DNA of 9,859 nt, from NCBI GenBank assembly GCA_012513545.1, contig JAAZCB010000221.1, positions 1-9,859 of the forward strand. Direction: 5' to 3'. The notes below the pieces were generated by a model that saw only the letters and a program-made list of their open reading frames with translations, did not search any database and was not told where the DNA came from. Made by a program: the position numbers and the translations under genes. Shown piece after piece: positions 1 through 6,799 of the stretch (positions are counted from its first letter, which is position 1; the number at the start of each line of letters is the position of its first letter). Origin of the DNA: Clostridiaceae bacterium (GTDB lineage Bacteria > Bacillota_A > Clostridia > Acetivibrionales > Acetivibrionaceae).

Positions 1-864
1 CATTATATTCATAATACCAATACCGCCTACCACTAATGATACTGTGGCTATTCCTCCGAGTATCAGCATCATTGTTTGGGTAATGCTATCAAACATTTCC
101 AGCATCTGAGCCTGGTTGGAAACCCTGTAGGCGTCCTCGCTCCTGTAAACACTGTAGAGAAAAGTTTTCAGCTTCTCCATTGCTCTATCAACAACCTCAG
201 GAGTAGCTGCCTGGACGTTAAAATTCCTTATAACAGCTGCCCTTGACATTCTTTGAGCAACCGTAACAGGAATAATAATCTGGTCGTCCTCAGATTGGTC
301 CTGCCCGTTGCTTTTTTCCTGCAGAACACCCACAACATTGAATATCTGCCCATCGATTTTAATTGTCTGTCCAATAGGATTAACACCTTCAAAAAGCTCA
401 TTTACAACCGCAGTGCCCACGATAGCCGCTTTAAGTCTGTAGTCAAGGTCGTATGACAACAAAAACCTTCCGTTCTGTACATGGACATTCTTTATCTCTT
501 CATAGTCCGGACTGGTTCCGACTATAGAGGTACTGCAGGTTTTGGTACCAAACTTGGCTGTTCCGTTATTCGTAATAACAGGAGCAATATAAGCTATATC
601 ATTCTCATTCTGAAGCGCAAATTCCTGTAAATCCTGATAGGTAACCTCCCTGTTGCTGTTTCTTCCCATGATGTTAATCTGAATCAAATTGGTTCCCAAT
701 CCTTTTATGGTATCAGTAACATTCTTTGTGCTTCCCTCGGCAAATGCTACTGCTGATATTACTGCCGCAACTCCTATAATGACTCCAAGCATCGTCAGAA
801 ATGAACGTCCCTTGTTGCCTAAAATACTCTTGATAGCCATCTTATAAGCCTGGATTATGCTCAT
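1..864 (-). CDS. MacB/YknZ-type ABC transporter permease, C-terminus cut off by window edge
   Basis: This is the membrane subunit of a MacB-class ABC exporter. The frame is open from ATG 864 to the window edge, giving 288 residues, so the C-terminal part (roughly 110-120 residues in this family) is missing. A first membrane segment lies at about residues 21-43 ([20 protein letters not shown]). A large extracytoplasmic domain follows (about 45-262), with family hallmarks [16 protein letters not shown] and [12 protein letters not shown]. The second membrane segment begins at about 264, and the visible part ends in the very conserved [16 protein letters not shown] at 874-878, nine bases upstream, supports this ATG over the internal one at 840. 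The start lies 23 bp inside the ATPase gene, which suggests translational coupling. In the family, such permeases act by mechanotransmission on substrates in the envelope. The substrate here is unknown. Confidence 0.95.
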   Translation of the reverse strand, partial: MSIIQAYKMAIKSILGNKGRSFLTMLGVIIGVAAVISAVAFAEGSTKNVTDTIKGLGTNLIQINIMGRNSNREVTYQDLQEFALQNENDIAYIAPVITNNGTAKFGTKTCSTSIVGTSPDYEEIKNVHVQNGRFLLSYDLDYRLKAAIVGTAVVNELFEGVNPIGQTIKIDGQIFNVVGVLQEKSNGQDQSEDDQIIIPVTVAQRMSRAAVIRNFNVQAATPEVVDRAMEKLKTFLYSVYRSEDAYRVSNQAQMLEMFDSITQTMMLILGGIATVSLVVGGIGIMNIM

Positions 865-1543
865 TATGGTTCACCTCCCCATCCTCAATGATCTGCCCGT
901 CCTGAATCCTGATAACTCTTTTGGCCTGCATGGCAATATCGTTATCGTGGGTAATAAGTATTACCGTGTTGCCCATTGCATGAAGATTCTTTATAATACC
1001 CATAACTTCCGTACCCGACTTTGTATCAAGGGCTCCTGTCGGTTCATCGGCAAGAATTATCGGTGGTTTGCTAACCAGCGCTCTGGCAACTGCAACCCTT
1101 TGCTGTTGTCCCCCGGAAAGCTGATTGGGCTTGTGATGGGTTCTGTCTCCCAAACCAACGTTCTCAAGAGCTTCCATTGACCTTCTGTGTCTTTCTTTAG
1201 CACTTATTCCCTGATAAATTAAAGGAAGTTCTACATTCTCAATAGCAGTAAGCTTTTGCAGGAGGTTGAAACTTTGAAATATGAAGCCGATGCTTTTATT
1301 CCTGATTTCAGCAAGCTCATCATCTCTAAGACCGTTTACTTTTTTGCCGTTGAGTATATATGTCCCCGTAGTAGGTACATCAAGGCAGCCGATCATGTTC
1401 ATCAGAGTTGATTTTCCGGATCCTGAAGGACCAATTATCGCGACAAATTCCTTAGGACTTATATTAAGGCTGACATTATCCAATGCCTTTACTTCGCTGT
1501 CACCCATTTTATATATCTTGCTCATACTGGAAATCCGGATCAT
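842..1543 (-). CDS. MacB/LolD/YknY-type ABC transporter ATPase
   Basis: This is the cytoplasmic ATPase that powers the adjacent permease. Its 233 residues are normal for the family. All nucleotide-binding motifs are present: Walker [10 protein letters not shown] (38-46), Q-loop Gln90 (FIFQSFNL), signature LSGGQQQR (142-149), Walker B IILADEP with catalytic Glu167, D-loop GALD (170-173) and H-loop His199 (ITHD). The sequence looks intact and active. The ATG overlaps the stop of the adaptor gene as ATGA, and GGAGG at 1553-1557 sits nine bases upstream, which favours this start over Met7. Adaptor, ATPase and permease in this order is the MacAB/YknXYZ arrangement. In Firmicutes these systems work without an outer-membrane TolC. 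The drug, peptide or lipid exported cannot be read from the sequence. Confidence 0.97.
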   Translation of the reverse strand: MIRISSMSKIYKMGDSEVKALDNVSLNISPKEFVAIIGPSGSGKSTLMNMIGCLDVPTTGTYILNGKKVNGLRDDELAEIRNKSIGFIFQSFNLLQKLTAIENVELPLIYQGISAKERHRRSMEALENVGLGDRTHHKPNQLSGGQQQRVAVARALVSKPPIILADEPTGALDTKSGTEVMGIIKNLHAMGNTVILITHDNDIAMQAKRVIRIQDGQIIEDGEVNHNEHNPGL

Positions 1544-3660
1544 CTGGTTCTACCTCCAGTTCCTCCTTGTCCTCCTGATCCACCCGGTCTGCTTGGGAAT
1601 GATCCGCCCGTTCCGCCCATTCCACCCATTCCGCCCATTGGCATCATACCGCCTCCAGGCATCTGATTACGATTTTGCTGGGTGGTTTGCTGATTTGCCA
1701 CAATCGGAGGAAGAAGCACCTGGTCTCCTTCGTTAAGTCCGCTTACTATTTCTATGTAGGTCTCATTATTTATTCCTACCTCAACAGGAACCATGACAGA
1801 GTCTTTATAATAAGCCGATGCAGCGTTTCCAAAACTCCCCACTCTACCAGAACTTCCCATTCTGTTTGTACCTGAACCTGACTGATTTGGTACGAACCTG
1901 CCACTCATATTGGCATTATTAGGGTTGTTTGTATCGCTGCGGTTGTTAGGGTTATTATTATTGCTATTGTTAGGGTTATTATTAGGGTTATTGTTATTGC
2001 TATTGTTAGGGTTATTGTTAGGGTTATTGTTTTCCGTGTTTCCTTGCTGTGGCCAGTCACCGGTATTATTTCCGCCTTGCCTATTCCTCTGCGGGGCTTG
2101 ATTTTCTCCGGTGCTACTGTTCTCAGTACTTCTATTCCCGGTTTGGTCATTAGCGCCGTTCCCATCAACATTTCTGTTTCTTCCGGGCATTCTGTCAGCA
2201 CCGGGCATTATGTTTTGACCTTTTGCAGCGGTACTGTCGCTGCTTACCATAACAAAACTGCTCCCTCCCATGGTCTGAACTGCTTCAAGAGGTAACAAAA
2301 GGGTATTCTCCTTGCTTGTTAATATTATTTGAGCATTAGCATTCATTCCGCCCTTCATATTACCCGGATTATCAATAGTTATAGTAACGGGATATGTTGT
2401 TACGCCACCGGAGGACGTTCCCTCTATCGCAATATTTGTAACCATTGCATGAAGAGGACTTCTTAAGGTTTCAGAGAGCGCATCCACAGTTACCCTCGCT
2501 TCCATTCCGGTCTTGATTTTTGCTATGTCAAGCTCATCTATTGATATTTGCATTTGCATGGTGTTGTTGTTAGCAACCGTACACAACACCTGTCCTGACT
2601 TTGCGACATCACCTGCTTCTACACTCTGCTTAACTATAACACCTTCTATGGGCGCTACCACTTTGCAGTTTTCCACCTTCTCTTTTGCAAGTTCAAGCTC
2701 CGTTTTTAGCTCCTGTATTTTAATGTCATTATTCTGAACTGATATTTCCAGACTTCCATCCTCAAGCTCAACAAGCAGGCTGCCGCCTTTTACATACTGG
2801 TTTTCACTTACATAAACCGCTTTAACGGTCCCCCCTGTTTCACTTTTTATAACCTGGGCATTTATGTACTCAATTTTACCGCTTTCACTGCTCCAGACCT
2901 CTCCCTGTGAGGTATTCACAACAGCACTGGCTTCCATTCCTTCTTCCAGCAAGCCTGGATTATTAATCTCTATCTCTACATTAATCTCCTGGCTTCCTGA
3001 AGAACCTCCGTTTACTTTTGTGACTTTCCCTTCAATTGCCTGTGCATGGCTCTGTATGTATACAGTCACGGTTTTACCCGGCTTAATATCATCAGCTCCA
3101 CTATTAAAGGTAAGCGACAAAAGCATTTTAGACTTGTCTGTGAGTGTCATAAGAGTCGCATTTTTGCTGACAACATCTCCCTTTTTTAACGAAAGACCCG
3201 TAATCTTACCGCTAAAGGGTGCAGTTACATTAAGATTTGATATATTATTGAGAGTCTGTTTAAAGGATAACTCGTTTTGAGCAAGACTGTTTTTAATTTT
3301 TTCCATACTCAGCCTTACATCACTGTCATCTACTTCAAAAAGAAGGTCACCCTCCTTTACCGAATCCCCCTCCTTAAAATATACCTTTGTAATTTTTCCG
3401 TCAACATACGGCGTTATATCAGCTCTGTTTGCAGAAGAAGCAGTACCTGAACCTGATATTGAAAGGGCAAGACTGCCCCTCATAACGTTGGCTGTCCTCT
3501 TTTCAATTTCTGCACTTGCCTTCGGGTTAAGCTTTATAACCTTAAAGCCAACAAGTGAGCCCAGTATAACTGCTGCAACGATAACAACTATAAAAGCTTT
3601 ACCTACCCACTTCCCAAGAAGTCCTTTAAATTTATCTGATTTTAAAACCGCCTTTATCAT
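1540..3660 (-). CDS. Oversized HlyD/MacA-family exporter adaptor with duplicated core and Asn-rich insert
   Basis: This is the membrane-fusion (periplasmic-adaptor-like) subunit of the ABC exporter. At 706 residues it is nearly twice the usual length of about 370-400. A short cytoplasmic N-terminus precedes one membrane anchor (about 21-43). The core appears twice: a barrel-sandwich (lipoyl-like) module at about 82-175 with beta-barrel at 176-250, then a second barrel-sandwich at about 260-365 with short coil 303-332 ([16 protein letters not shown]) and beta-barrel at 366-448. The membrane-proximal domain starts at LLLPLEAVQ (about 454-473) and resumes at about 617-651 ([24 protein letters not shown]). 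A low-complexity insert (about 474-616, rich in Asn, Pro, Gly, Ser) splits it. The C-terminal 40 residues are Gly/Met-rich ([12 protein letters not shown]). GGAGG at 3666-3670 lies five bases before the ATG. The gene probably has its own promoter (3696-3735). Domain limits are by eye. Confidence 0.93.
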   Translation of the reverse strand: MIKAVLKSDKFKGLLGKWVGKAFIVVIVAAVILGSLVGFKVIKLNPKASAEIEKRTANVMRGSLALSISGSGTASSANRADITPYVDGKITKVYFKEGDSVKEGDLLFEVDDSDVRLSMEKIKNSLAQNELSFKQTLNNISNLNVTAPFSGKITGLSLKKGDVVSKNATLMTLTDKSKMLLSLTFNSGADDIKPGKTVTVYIQSHAQAIEGKVTKVNGGSSGSQEINVEIEINNPGLLEEGMEASAVVNTSQGEVWSSESGKIEYINAQVIKSETGGTVKAVYVSENQYVKGGSLLVELEDGSLEISVQNNDIKIQELKTELELAKEKVENCKVVAPIEGVIVKQSVEAGDVAKSGQVLCTVANNNTMQMQISIDELDIAKIKTGMEARVTVDALSETLRSPLHAMVTNIAIEGTSSGGVTTYPVTITIDNPGNMKGGMNANAQIILTSKENTLLLPLEAVQTMGGSSFVMVSSDSTAAKGQNIMPGADRMPGRNRNVDGNGANDQTGNRSTENSSTGENQAPQRNRQGGNNTGDWPQQGNTENNNPNNNPNNSNNNNPNNNPNNSNNNNPNNRSDTNNPNNANMSGRFVPNQSGSGTNRMGSSGRVGSFGNAASAYYKDSVMVPVEVGINNETYIEIVSGLNEGDQVLLPPIVANQQTTQQNRNQMPGGGMMPMGGMGGMGGTGGSFPSRPGGSGGQGGTGGRTR
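1611..1637 (-). repeat. Three 9-bp tandem units coding the MGG repeat of the adaptor tail
   Basis: Three consecutive 9-base units (ttccgccca, ttccaccca, ttccgccca on the plus strand) start at 1611, 1620 and 1629. They encode Met-Gly-Gly repeats near the C-terminus of the adaptor. The repeat is in frame, so gain or loss of a unit would only change tail length. Confidence 0.7.
1946..2031 (-). repeat. 36-bp in-frame tandem repeat coding the Asn/Pro-rich linker
   Basis: The 36-base unit 1946-1981 recurs at 1982-2017 with two mismatches, and a partial third copy starts at 2018. Within each unit the string TTAGGG occurs twice (1946, 1970, 1982, 2006, 2018). The repeat encodes the 12-residue period [12 protein letters not shown] of the adaptor insert. 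Because 36 is divisible by three, copy-number change keeps the frame. The telomere-like TTAGGG is simply the reverse complement of codons for Asn-Pro-Asn. Confidence 0.85.
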
Positions 3661-3695
3661 GTAAACCTCCTGTTTATATTTTTTATAATCTTACA

Positions 3696-3724
3696 ATTTA
3701 AATTCTAACTGTCTACTGTGTCCA
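3696..3724 (-). promoter_or_regulatory. Candidate sigma-A promoter of the exporter operon
   Basis: Read on the minus strand, TGGACA (3719-3724, five of six to TTGACA) is followed after 17 bases by TTAAAT (3696-3701, four of six to TATAAT). This would start transcription near 3689, leaving a leader of about 28 bases before the adaptor ATG. An alternative -10, TAGAAT, lies just upstream at 3702-3707. The -35 overlaps the direct-repeat box at 3717-3735. Assignment is by eye. Confidence 0.45.
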
Positions 3725-3735
3725 TTTTGTGTACA
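3717..3735 (-). promoter_or_regulatory. Phased direct-repeat box, candidate response-regulator operator (exporter promoter)
   Basis: On the plus strand the site reads TGTGTCCATTTTGTGTACA. The 5-mer TGTGT occurs twice, at 3717-3721 and 3728-3732, exactly 11 bp apart. OmpR/PhoB-family regulators bind tandem direct half-sites at this spacing. Fifteen of 19 positions match the box at 6808-6826 upstream of the DUF2680-like gene, in the same orientation. It ends 57 bases upstream of the adaptor start and overlaps the candidate -35. Binding by the neighbouring regulator is inferred. Confidence 0.5.
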
Positions 3736-3766
3736 AATTTTAAAAAATATATGTATAATCCTAAAC

Positions 3767-3823
3767 AAAAAAAACGGATAAACATACGCTTGTTCTGCTG
3801 TTTAAACCCGTCCGGCAGAACAA
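3767..3823 (-). terminator. Hairpin followed by U8: possible terminator or attenuator after the kinase gene
   Basis: A perfect 9-bp inverted repeat (TTGTTCTGC at 3790-3798, GCAGAACAA at 3815-3823) flanks a 16-base loop that contains the palindrome GTTTAAAC. On the minus strand a run of eight U (3774-3767) follows, but 15 bases separate it from the stem, so this is not a standard terminator. A weaker alternative stem directly abuts the U tract: CGGA/UCCG plus AAACA/UGUUU (arms at 3811-3814 and 3799-3803 with 3775-3784). It would compete with the first. The position between kinase stop and exporter promoter fits transcript separation. Confidence 0.4.
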
Positions 3824-3862
3824 TTAATTCGTTTGCCTTTTTATTCCACAAAGCTAAACTGC

Positions 3863-5350
3863 CTAATAAACCCTGTCAAGTTCAAACCAGAACTCAACAC
3901 CTCCTTCAACATTTTTGACTCCGCATCTGTTCTTATGAGCCTGCAAAACCGCCTTTACAATTGATAGTCCGAGGCCTGAGCCTCCATACTCTCTTGTACG
4001 AGCCTTATCTATCTTATAAAAGCTTGTCCAGATCTTTTCATAGCTCTCCACAGGCAAGTGCTCTCCGGAATTAAAAACTGATACTGTTACTTTTTCCGAA
4101 CTCCCCTTTACACAAATCCGGATTATTTTTTTATCATCCACATGGTTTACTGCATTAGTCAAGTAGTCGATTATAACTAGTTTAGTCCGGTCATAATCTG
4201 CGTTAACCATATAATTATCCTCGTTGTCAACCGAGACGCTTATGCCCTTCTCCTTAAAAACCAGCTCATTCTTTCTAAGAACCTGATTTATCATCGTGCA
4301 AACCTTAAAATCGGCCTTCTCGAGATGAAACTCACCAGCTTCCATCTGAGACAGCTCCAGCAGCTGTTTTACAAGCTTGTTCATTTTAAGGGCTTCATCT
4401 ACAATTACCTCACAATAAAAATTCTTGTTTTCCTCATCTTCGTTTACATTCATCCTGAGCCCTTCCGCATAGCCCTGGATTAAGGCTATGGGTGTCTTAA
4501 GCTCGTGCGACACACTCGAGACAAACTCTTTTCTCATCTCATCGATTTTCATTTTTCTCTCAATATCCTCCATCAGCTGTTCATTTGCGCTCCTAAGCTC
4601 AAGAATTGATTTTTCCAACTGGTCGGATAAGGAATTAATACTCCCGCCAAGCTGACCGATTTCATCTTTGGTCTTGACAGGATACCTGGCACTAAAGTCA
4701 AGTAACGTCATTTTCTGGGCAATAGTATTCAGTTCCAAAATCGGATTGGTAAACTTACCGGTAATCAGGAAAATAAAAATACTTCCTGCAAGAATTGTTA
4801 TGATTCCCGTAAAAAGAAAGAAGTTATTGGCAATCTGGACGTTCTCCTCAATAGCAGCTACCGGTGTACTTAGAAAAATGATATCACCATTTGCAAGCTT
4901 TGAAAAAAGGGAAATAAACCTGGAATTCATTCTTCGGTCTTCTCTGGTTTCTATAATGGTTTCACCATTTGAAATCTCCTGAATTCTTGATCTTATTAGA
5001 CTTTCCGCCAAATTCCAGTTATCTGGAATAAGAATTCTGATTCGGGTTCTCGGTGGTCTGTCGTTATCCCTTCTCTCCATGGAATTGTATACCAGATCGA
5101 AATTACTATCCGTAATTATAATATGAAGTCCCTGCATGCGCTCAAGTTTTTCAAGCTCTAAGGAAATGTTTTCAGAATCACTCTTGTATAAATCATTTAT
5201 TAAATTATAGCTTCCCCTGAGCATATTTTCTTTCTTGTAAAAGTAGTACCTTTCAAGGAAAAAGCTGTTAAGAATCCATGACAGCATTACAAAAAAAAGT
5301 ATAAGACATATCAGGGCTGCGAACAGCTTAAATCTTATCGAATACCTCAT
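3863..5350 (-). CDS. Two-component sensor histidine kinase (HAMP, HisKA, HATPase_c; BaeS/VanS-like)
   Basis: This is the membrane sensor that phosphorylates the adjacent response regulator. Its 495 residues are complete. Membrane segment 1 lies at about 9-31, an extracytoplasmic sensor domain of about 145 residues follows (32-175), and segment 2 is at about 177-197. HAMP is at about 198-250, and a coiled stretch leads to HisKA with SHELKTP, whose His282 is the phosphoacceptor. The ATP-binding domain shows the N box DYLTNAVNHV (Asn399), NSGE (427-430), the F box IWTSFYK (440-446) and GGSGLGLSIV (456-465). The sensor region is polar and carries no recognised ligand-binding motif (RRDNDRPPRTRIR at about 93-105 is notably basic), so the stimulus is unknown. 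The ATG overlaps the regulator stop by four bases, and GAGGTG lies five bases upstream. The location next to an exporter suggests an envelope or antimicrobial signal. Confidence 0.96.
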   Translation of the reverse strand: MRYSIRFKLFAALICLILFFVMLSWILNSFFLERYYFYKKENMLRGSYNLINDLYKSDSENISLELEKLERMQGLHIIITDSNFDLVYNSMERRDNDRPPRTRIRILIPDNWNLAESLIRSRIQEISNGETIIETREDRRMNSRFISLFSKLANGDIIFLSTPVAAIEENVQIANNFFLFTGIITILAGSIFIFLITGKFTNPILELNTIAQKMTLLDFSARYPVKTKDEIGQLGGSINSLSDQLEKSILELRSANEQLMEDIERKMKIDEMRKEFVSSVSHELKTPIALIQGYAEGLRMNVNEDEENKNFYCEVIVDEALKMNKLVKQLLELSQMEAGEFHLEKADFKVCTMINQVLRKNELVFKEKGISVSVDNEDNYMVNADYDRTKLVIIDYLTNAVNHVDDKKIIRICVKGSSEKVTVSVFNSGEHLPVESYEKIWTSFYKIDKARTREYGGSGLGLSIVKAVLQAHKNRCGVKNVEGGVEFWFELDRVY

Positions 5351-6024
5351 TTTTTCACCTCAAATTTATACCCTAGACCCCTTACTGTCTGAATAAGATC
5401 ACCTTTATCGCCAAGCTTCAATCTCAGCTTTTTTATATGAGTGTCTACTGTTCTTACGTCACCAAAATAATCATAATTCCATACGCAGTTAAGTATTTGC
5501 TCCCTTGATAGGGCAACCCCCTTATTGTCCGTTAAAAACACAAGGAGTTCAAATTCCTTCGGACTCAAATCTACTTTGTTTCCATCAACAAATACATCCC
5601 GCCCTGCCTCATCTATCTTGAGTCCCATATAAGTCTTTACTGTTTTTTCCATGTTGCCTGCCCTTCTTAATAATGCCTGGACTCTTGCAACAAGTATCAT
5701 AGGGCTGAAAGGCTTTGTAATGTATTCATCTGCGCCGATATCAAATCCGAACAACTCATCAGCCTCCTCGCTGCGGGCAGTAAGCATAATAACCGGCACA
5801 CGAGAAACCTTGCGGATTTGCCTGCACACGGACCAGCCGTCAAGTTCAGGCATCATTACATCCAGTATAACAAGGTCTATATTCTGTTCCTGAAAGAAAA
5901 TCTCCAGAGCTCTTTGTCCGTTTTCAGCTTCAATTACAAAGAAGCCTTCCTTTTTCAGAAAATCTGAAACCAGTTTTCTCATCCTGGATTCATCATCTGC
6001 TATCAGTATCCTTGCCTCAGACAT
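5347..6024 (-). CDS. OmpR/PhoB-family response regulator
   Basis: This is a DNA-binding transcription factor activated by phosphorylation from the downstream kinase. Its 225 residues are typical. The receiver domain (about 4-118) has the acidic pair Asp10/Asp11, phosphoacceptor Asp55 (VILDVMMP), Thr82 and Lys104 (TKPF). The winged-helix domain (about 128-225) has the family pattern LSPKEFELL, a recognition helix near VRTVDTHIKKLRLKL, and the wing TVRGLGYKF. All switch residues are present. The start is supported by AGGGGGA (6032-6038) eight bases upstream. The stop overlaps the kinase ATG, so both are probably co-translated. Such regulators bind tandem direct repeats about 11 bp apart; two matching sites lie upstream of the adaptor and of the DUF2680-like gene. 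None was seen upstream of this gene. Confidence 0.97.
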   Translation of the reverse strand: MSEARILIADDESRMRKLVSDFLKKEGFFVIEAENGQRALEIFFQEQNIDLVILDVMMPELDGWSVCRQIRKVSRVPVIMLTARSEEADELFGFDIGADEYITKPFSPMILVARVQALLRRAGNMEKTVKTYMGLKIDEAGRDVFVDGNKVDLSPKEFELLVFLTDNKGVALSREQILNCVWNYDYFGDVRTVDTHIKKLRLKLGDKGDLIQTVRGLGYKFEVKK

Positions 6025-6062
6025 TTCGGAATCCCCCTGTATTTTTGTCCATCCATATAATT

Positions 6063-6068
6063 ATTATA
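6063..6068 (-). promoter_or_regulatory. Candidate -10 element for the regulator-kinase operon
   Basis: The minus strand reads TATAAT exactly at 6068-6063. The hexamer 17 bases upstream (TGGATT) is a poor -35 and lies in the arm of the hairpin at 6081-6117. The context is very AT-rich, so a chance match is possible. Transcription would begin near 6056, giving a leader of about 32 bases. Confidence 0.3.
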
Positions 6069-6080
6069 TTATTTAAAACA

Positions 6081-6117
6081 GGAGGAATCCAGTCCCCTTA
6101 TCAGAACAGATTCCTCC
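6081..6117 (-). terminator. Inverted repeat between the DUF2680-like gene and the regulator, weak terminator or attenuator
   Basis: GGAGGAATC (6081-6089) and GATTCCTCC (6109-6117) form a perfect 9-bp stem with a 19-base loop. On the minus strand the stem is followed by UGUUUUAAAU, a weak U tract. It could end transcripts of the DUF2680-like gene before the regulator gene, or allow partial read-through. The GGAGGAA arm resembles a Shine-Dalgarno sequence but has no start codon at a suitable distance. Confidence 0.45.
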
Positions 6118-6157
6118 ATTATTTAACATTGGTTAAACCTCATGCATCCGCGCCGAT

Positions 6158-6227
6158 CGCTTCGTTTCACTTCGCTTCTCGCCAATGTAACGGGAGCTGG
6201 CCGCTTCGTTTCACTTCGCTTCTCGCC
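6158..6227. repeat. GC-rich 26-bp exact direct repeat, two copies 44 bp apart
   Basis: The 26 bases 6158-6183 are repeated exactly at 6202-6227. The core on the plus strand is CGCTTCGTTTCACTTCGCTT. The spacer 6184-6201 resembles sequence flanking both copies: CATGCATCCGCG before copy 1, AATGTAACGGGA between, and CATGCAGCCGGG after copy 2. About two and a half 44-bp units are therefore present (about 6141-6245). The minus strand is purine-rich and the stretch is clearly richer in GC than its surroundings. It looks like a dispersed intergenic repeat. No transposase, terminal inverted repeats or target duplication were found. It runs into the 3' end of the DUF2680-like gene and supplies its stop codon. 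Confidence 0.8.
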
Positions 6228-6729
6228 CATGCAGCCGGGGATAGCCGTTGCCATCCCATTTTTCTATCTTTTCGGTATACTCCCTGATCATTTTGTCAGC
6301 TTCCTCAGGCGTAATTCTACCCTTTTCAACCCTCTTATCAACCGACTTTTTGAACCTTTCCAGCAGCTTTGCCTTTTTCTGGTCCAAAGGGAGCTTGTTA
6401 AATTCTTCAATTTCTTTTATCCTTGTGTCAATTTTAGAAATAATTTCATCAGCTTTTTCTTTTGTAATTTTGTTTTCTTCCTGCATTTTCCGGATTTTCT
6501 GCTTTTTCATTTCCAGAGATTTTATCGGATCCTTACACTTTTTAAAATCTCCACATTTATCTTTATATTTTTTCTCACAGCCTGTTTTTCTTCCTTTATG
6601 GAATGCCCCCTCCTTTTGTTGCTGTGTTCCATTATCAGGAGAGTTCGTGCTGTTTGGAGCTGCAATAGCTGAAAACGCAAATAAACCCGAGGTCAACACC
6701 ATTACAATTAAAATTCTGATTAGTTTCAC
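6211..6729 (-). CDS. Secreted helical DUF2680/YckD-like protein with three Cys
   Basis: This is a small exported protein of 172 residues when started at GTG 6729. Residues 1-24 form a signal peptide (KLIR, then a hydrophobic core, then AIAA before PNST). The mature part has a polar linker and three cysteines, Cys51, Cys59 and Cys65, in a Lys-rich stretch. Two similar charged helical repeats follow, each with an ITxExAD core: NKITKEKADEIISKI at about 86-100 and GRITPEEADKMIREY at about 137-151. That pattern is typical of DUF2680/YckD-like proteins; the assignment is by memory of the pattern and no function is established. The last residues (PRLHGREAK) come from the GC-rich repeat, so the native C-terminus may have ended near EKW. 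The box upstream suggests control by the adjacent two-component system. A Spy/CpxP-like role as chaperone or sensor accessory is speculative. Confidence 0.8.
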   Translation of the reverse strand: MKLIRILIVMVLTSGLFAFSAIAAPNSTNSPDNGTQQQKEGAFHKGRKTGCEKKYKDKCGDFKKCKDPIKSLEMKKQKIRKMQEENKITKEKADEIISKIDTRIKEIEEFNKLPLDQKKAKLLERFKKSVDKRVEKGRITPEEADKMIREYTEKIEKWDGNGYPRLHGREAK

Positions 6730-6733
6730 TGTA

Positions 6734-6742
6734 TCACCTCCC
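6734..6742 (-). promoter_or_regulatory. Ribosome binding site that fixes a GTG start at 6729
   Basis: GGGAGGTGA on the minus strand (6742-6734) sits four bases before GTG 6729-6727. The in-frame ATG at 6744-6742 overlaps the first base of this site and has no Shine-Dalgarno sequence upstream (only TAAAGCTTAAG). The GTG start also puts KLIR directly before the hydrophobic core, as expected for a signal peptide. Confidence 0.8.
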
Positions 6743-6770
6743 ATCTTAAGCTTTATGCTTTAATAATTTT

Positions 6771-6799
6771 AATATAACCATCCTTCGTGAAATTATTGT
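6771..6799 (-). promoter_or_regulatory. Candidate activator-dependent promoter of the DUF2680-like gene
   Basis: TATATT (6771-6776, five of six to TATAAT) lies 17 bases after ACAATA (6794-6799), a poor -35 that overlaps the promoter-proximal half-site of the direct repeats. A weak -35 covered by an activator site is the usual PhoB-type design. The start site would be near 6764. Another possible -10 (AATAAT) lies within 6793-6798, so the core assignment is tentative. Confidence 0.35.

Noticed and set aside
253..456. Plus-strand 67-residue open frame
   Set aside because: It lies antisense inside the well-conserved permease gene and has no plausible product.
1919..2024. Repeated TTAGGG, resembling telomere or a dispersed DNA signal
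   Set aside because: It is explained by in-frame codons for the Asn-Pro-Asn repeat of the adaptor on the other strand.
1910..2101. Leu-rich open frame on the plus strand across the repeat
   Set aside because: It is a shadow of the Asn-rich coding repeat; it has no ribosome binding site and its composition comes from the repeat.
3863..6024. Bce/Psd-type bacitracin-sensing arrangement
   Set aside because: The kinase has a large extracytoplasmic domain and the exporter has a HlyD adaptor with a MacB-type permease, unlike BceS intramembrane sensors and BceAB permeases.
6158..6227. CRISPR array suggested by the two 26-bp repeats with an 18-bp spacer
   Set aside because: There are only two exact copies, the spacer is too short and itself resembles the flanks, and no cas genes are present.
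6142..6763. Long plus-strand open frames rich in Phe, Leu and Ser opposite the DUF2680-like gene
   Set aside because: They are antisense to a gene with signal peptide, ribosome binding site, promoter box and family pattern; their hydrophobic composition mirrors its Lys/Glu codons.
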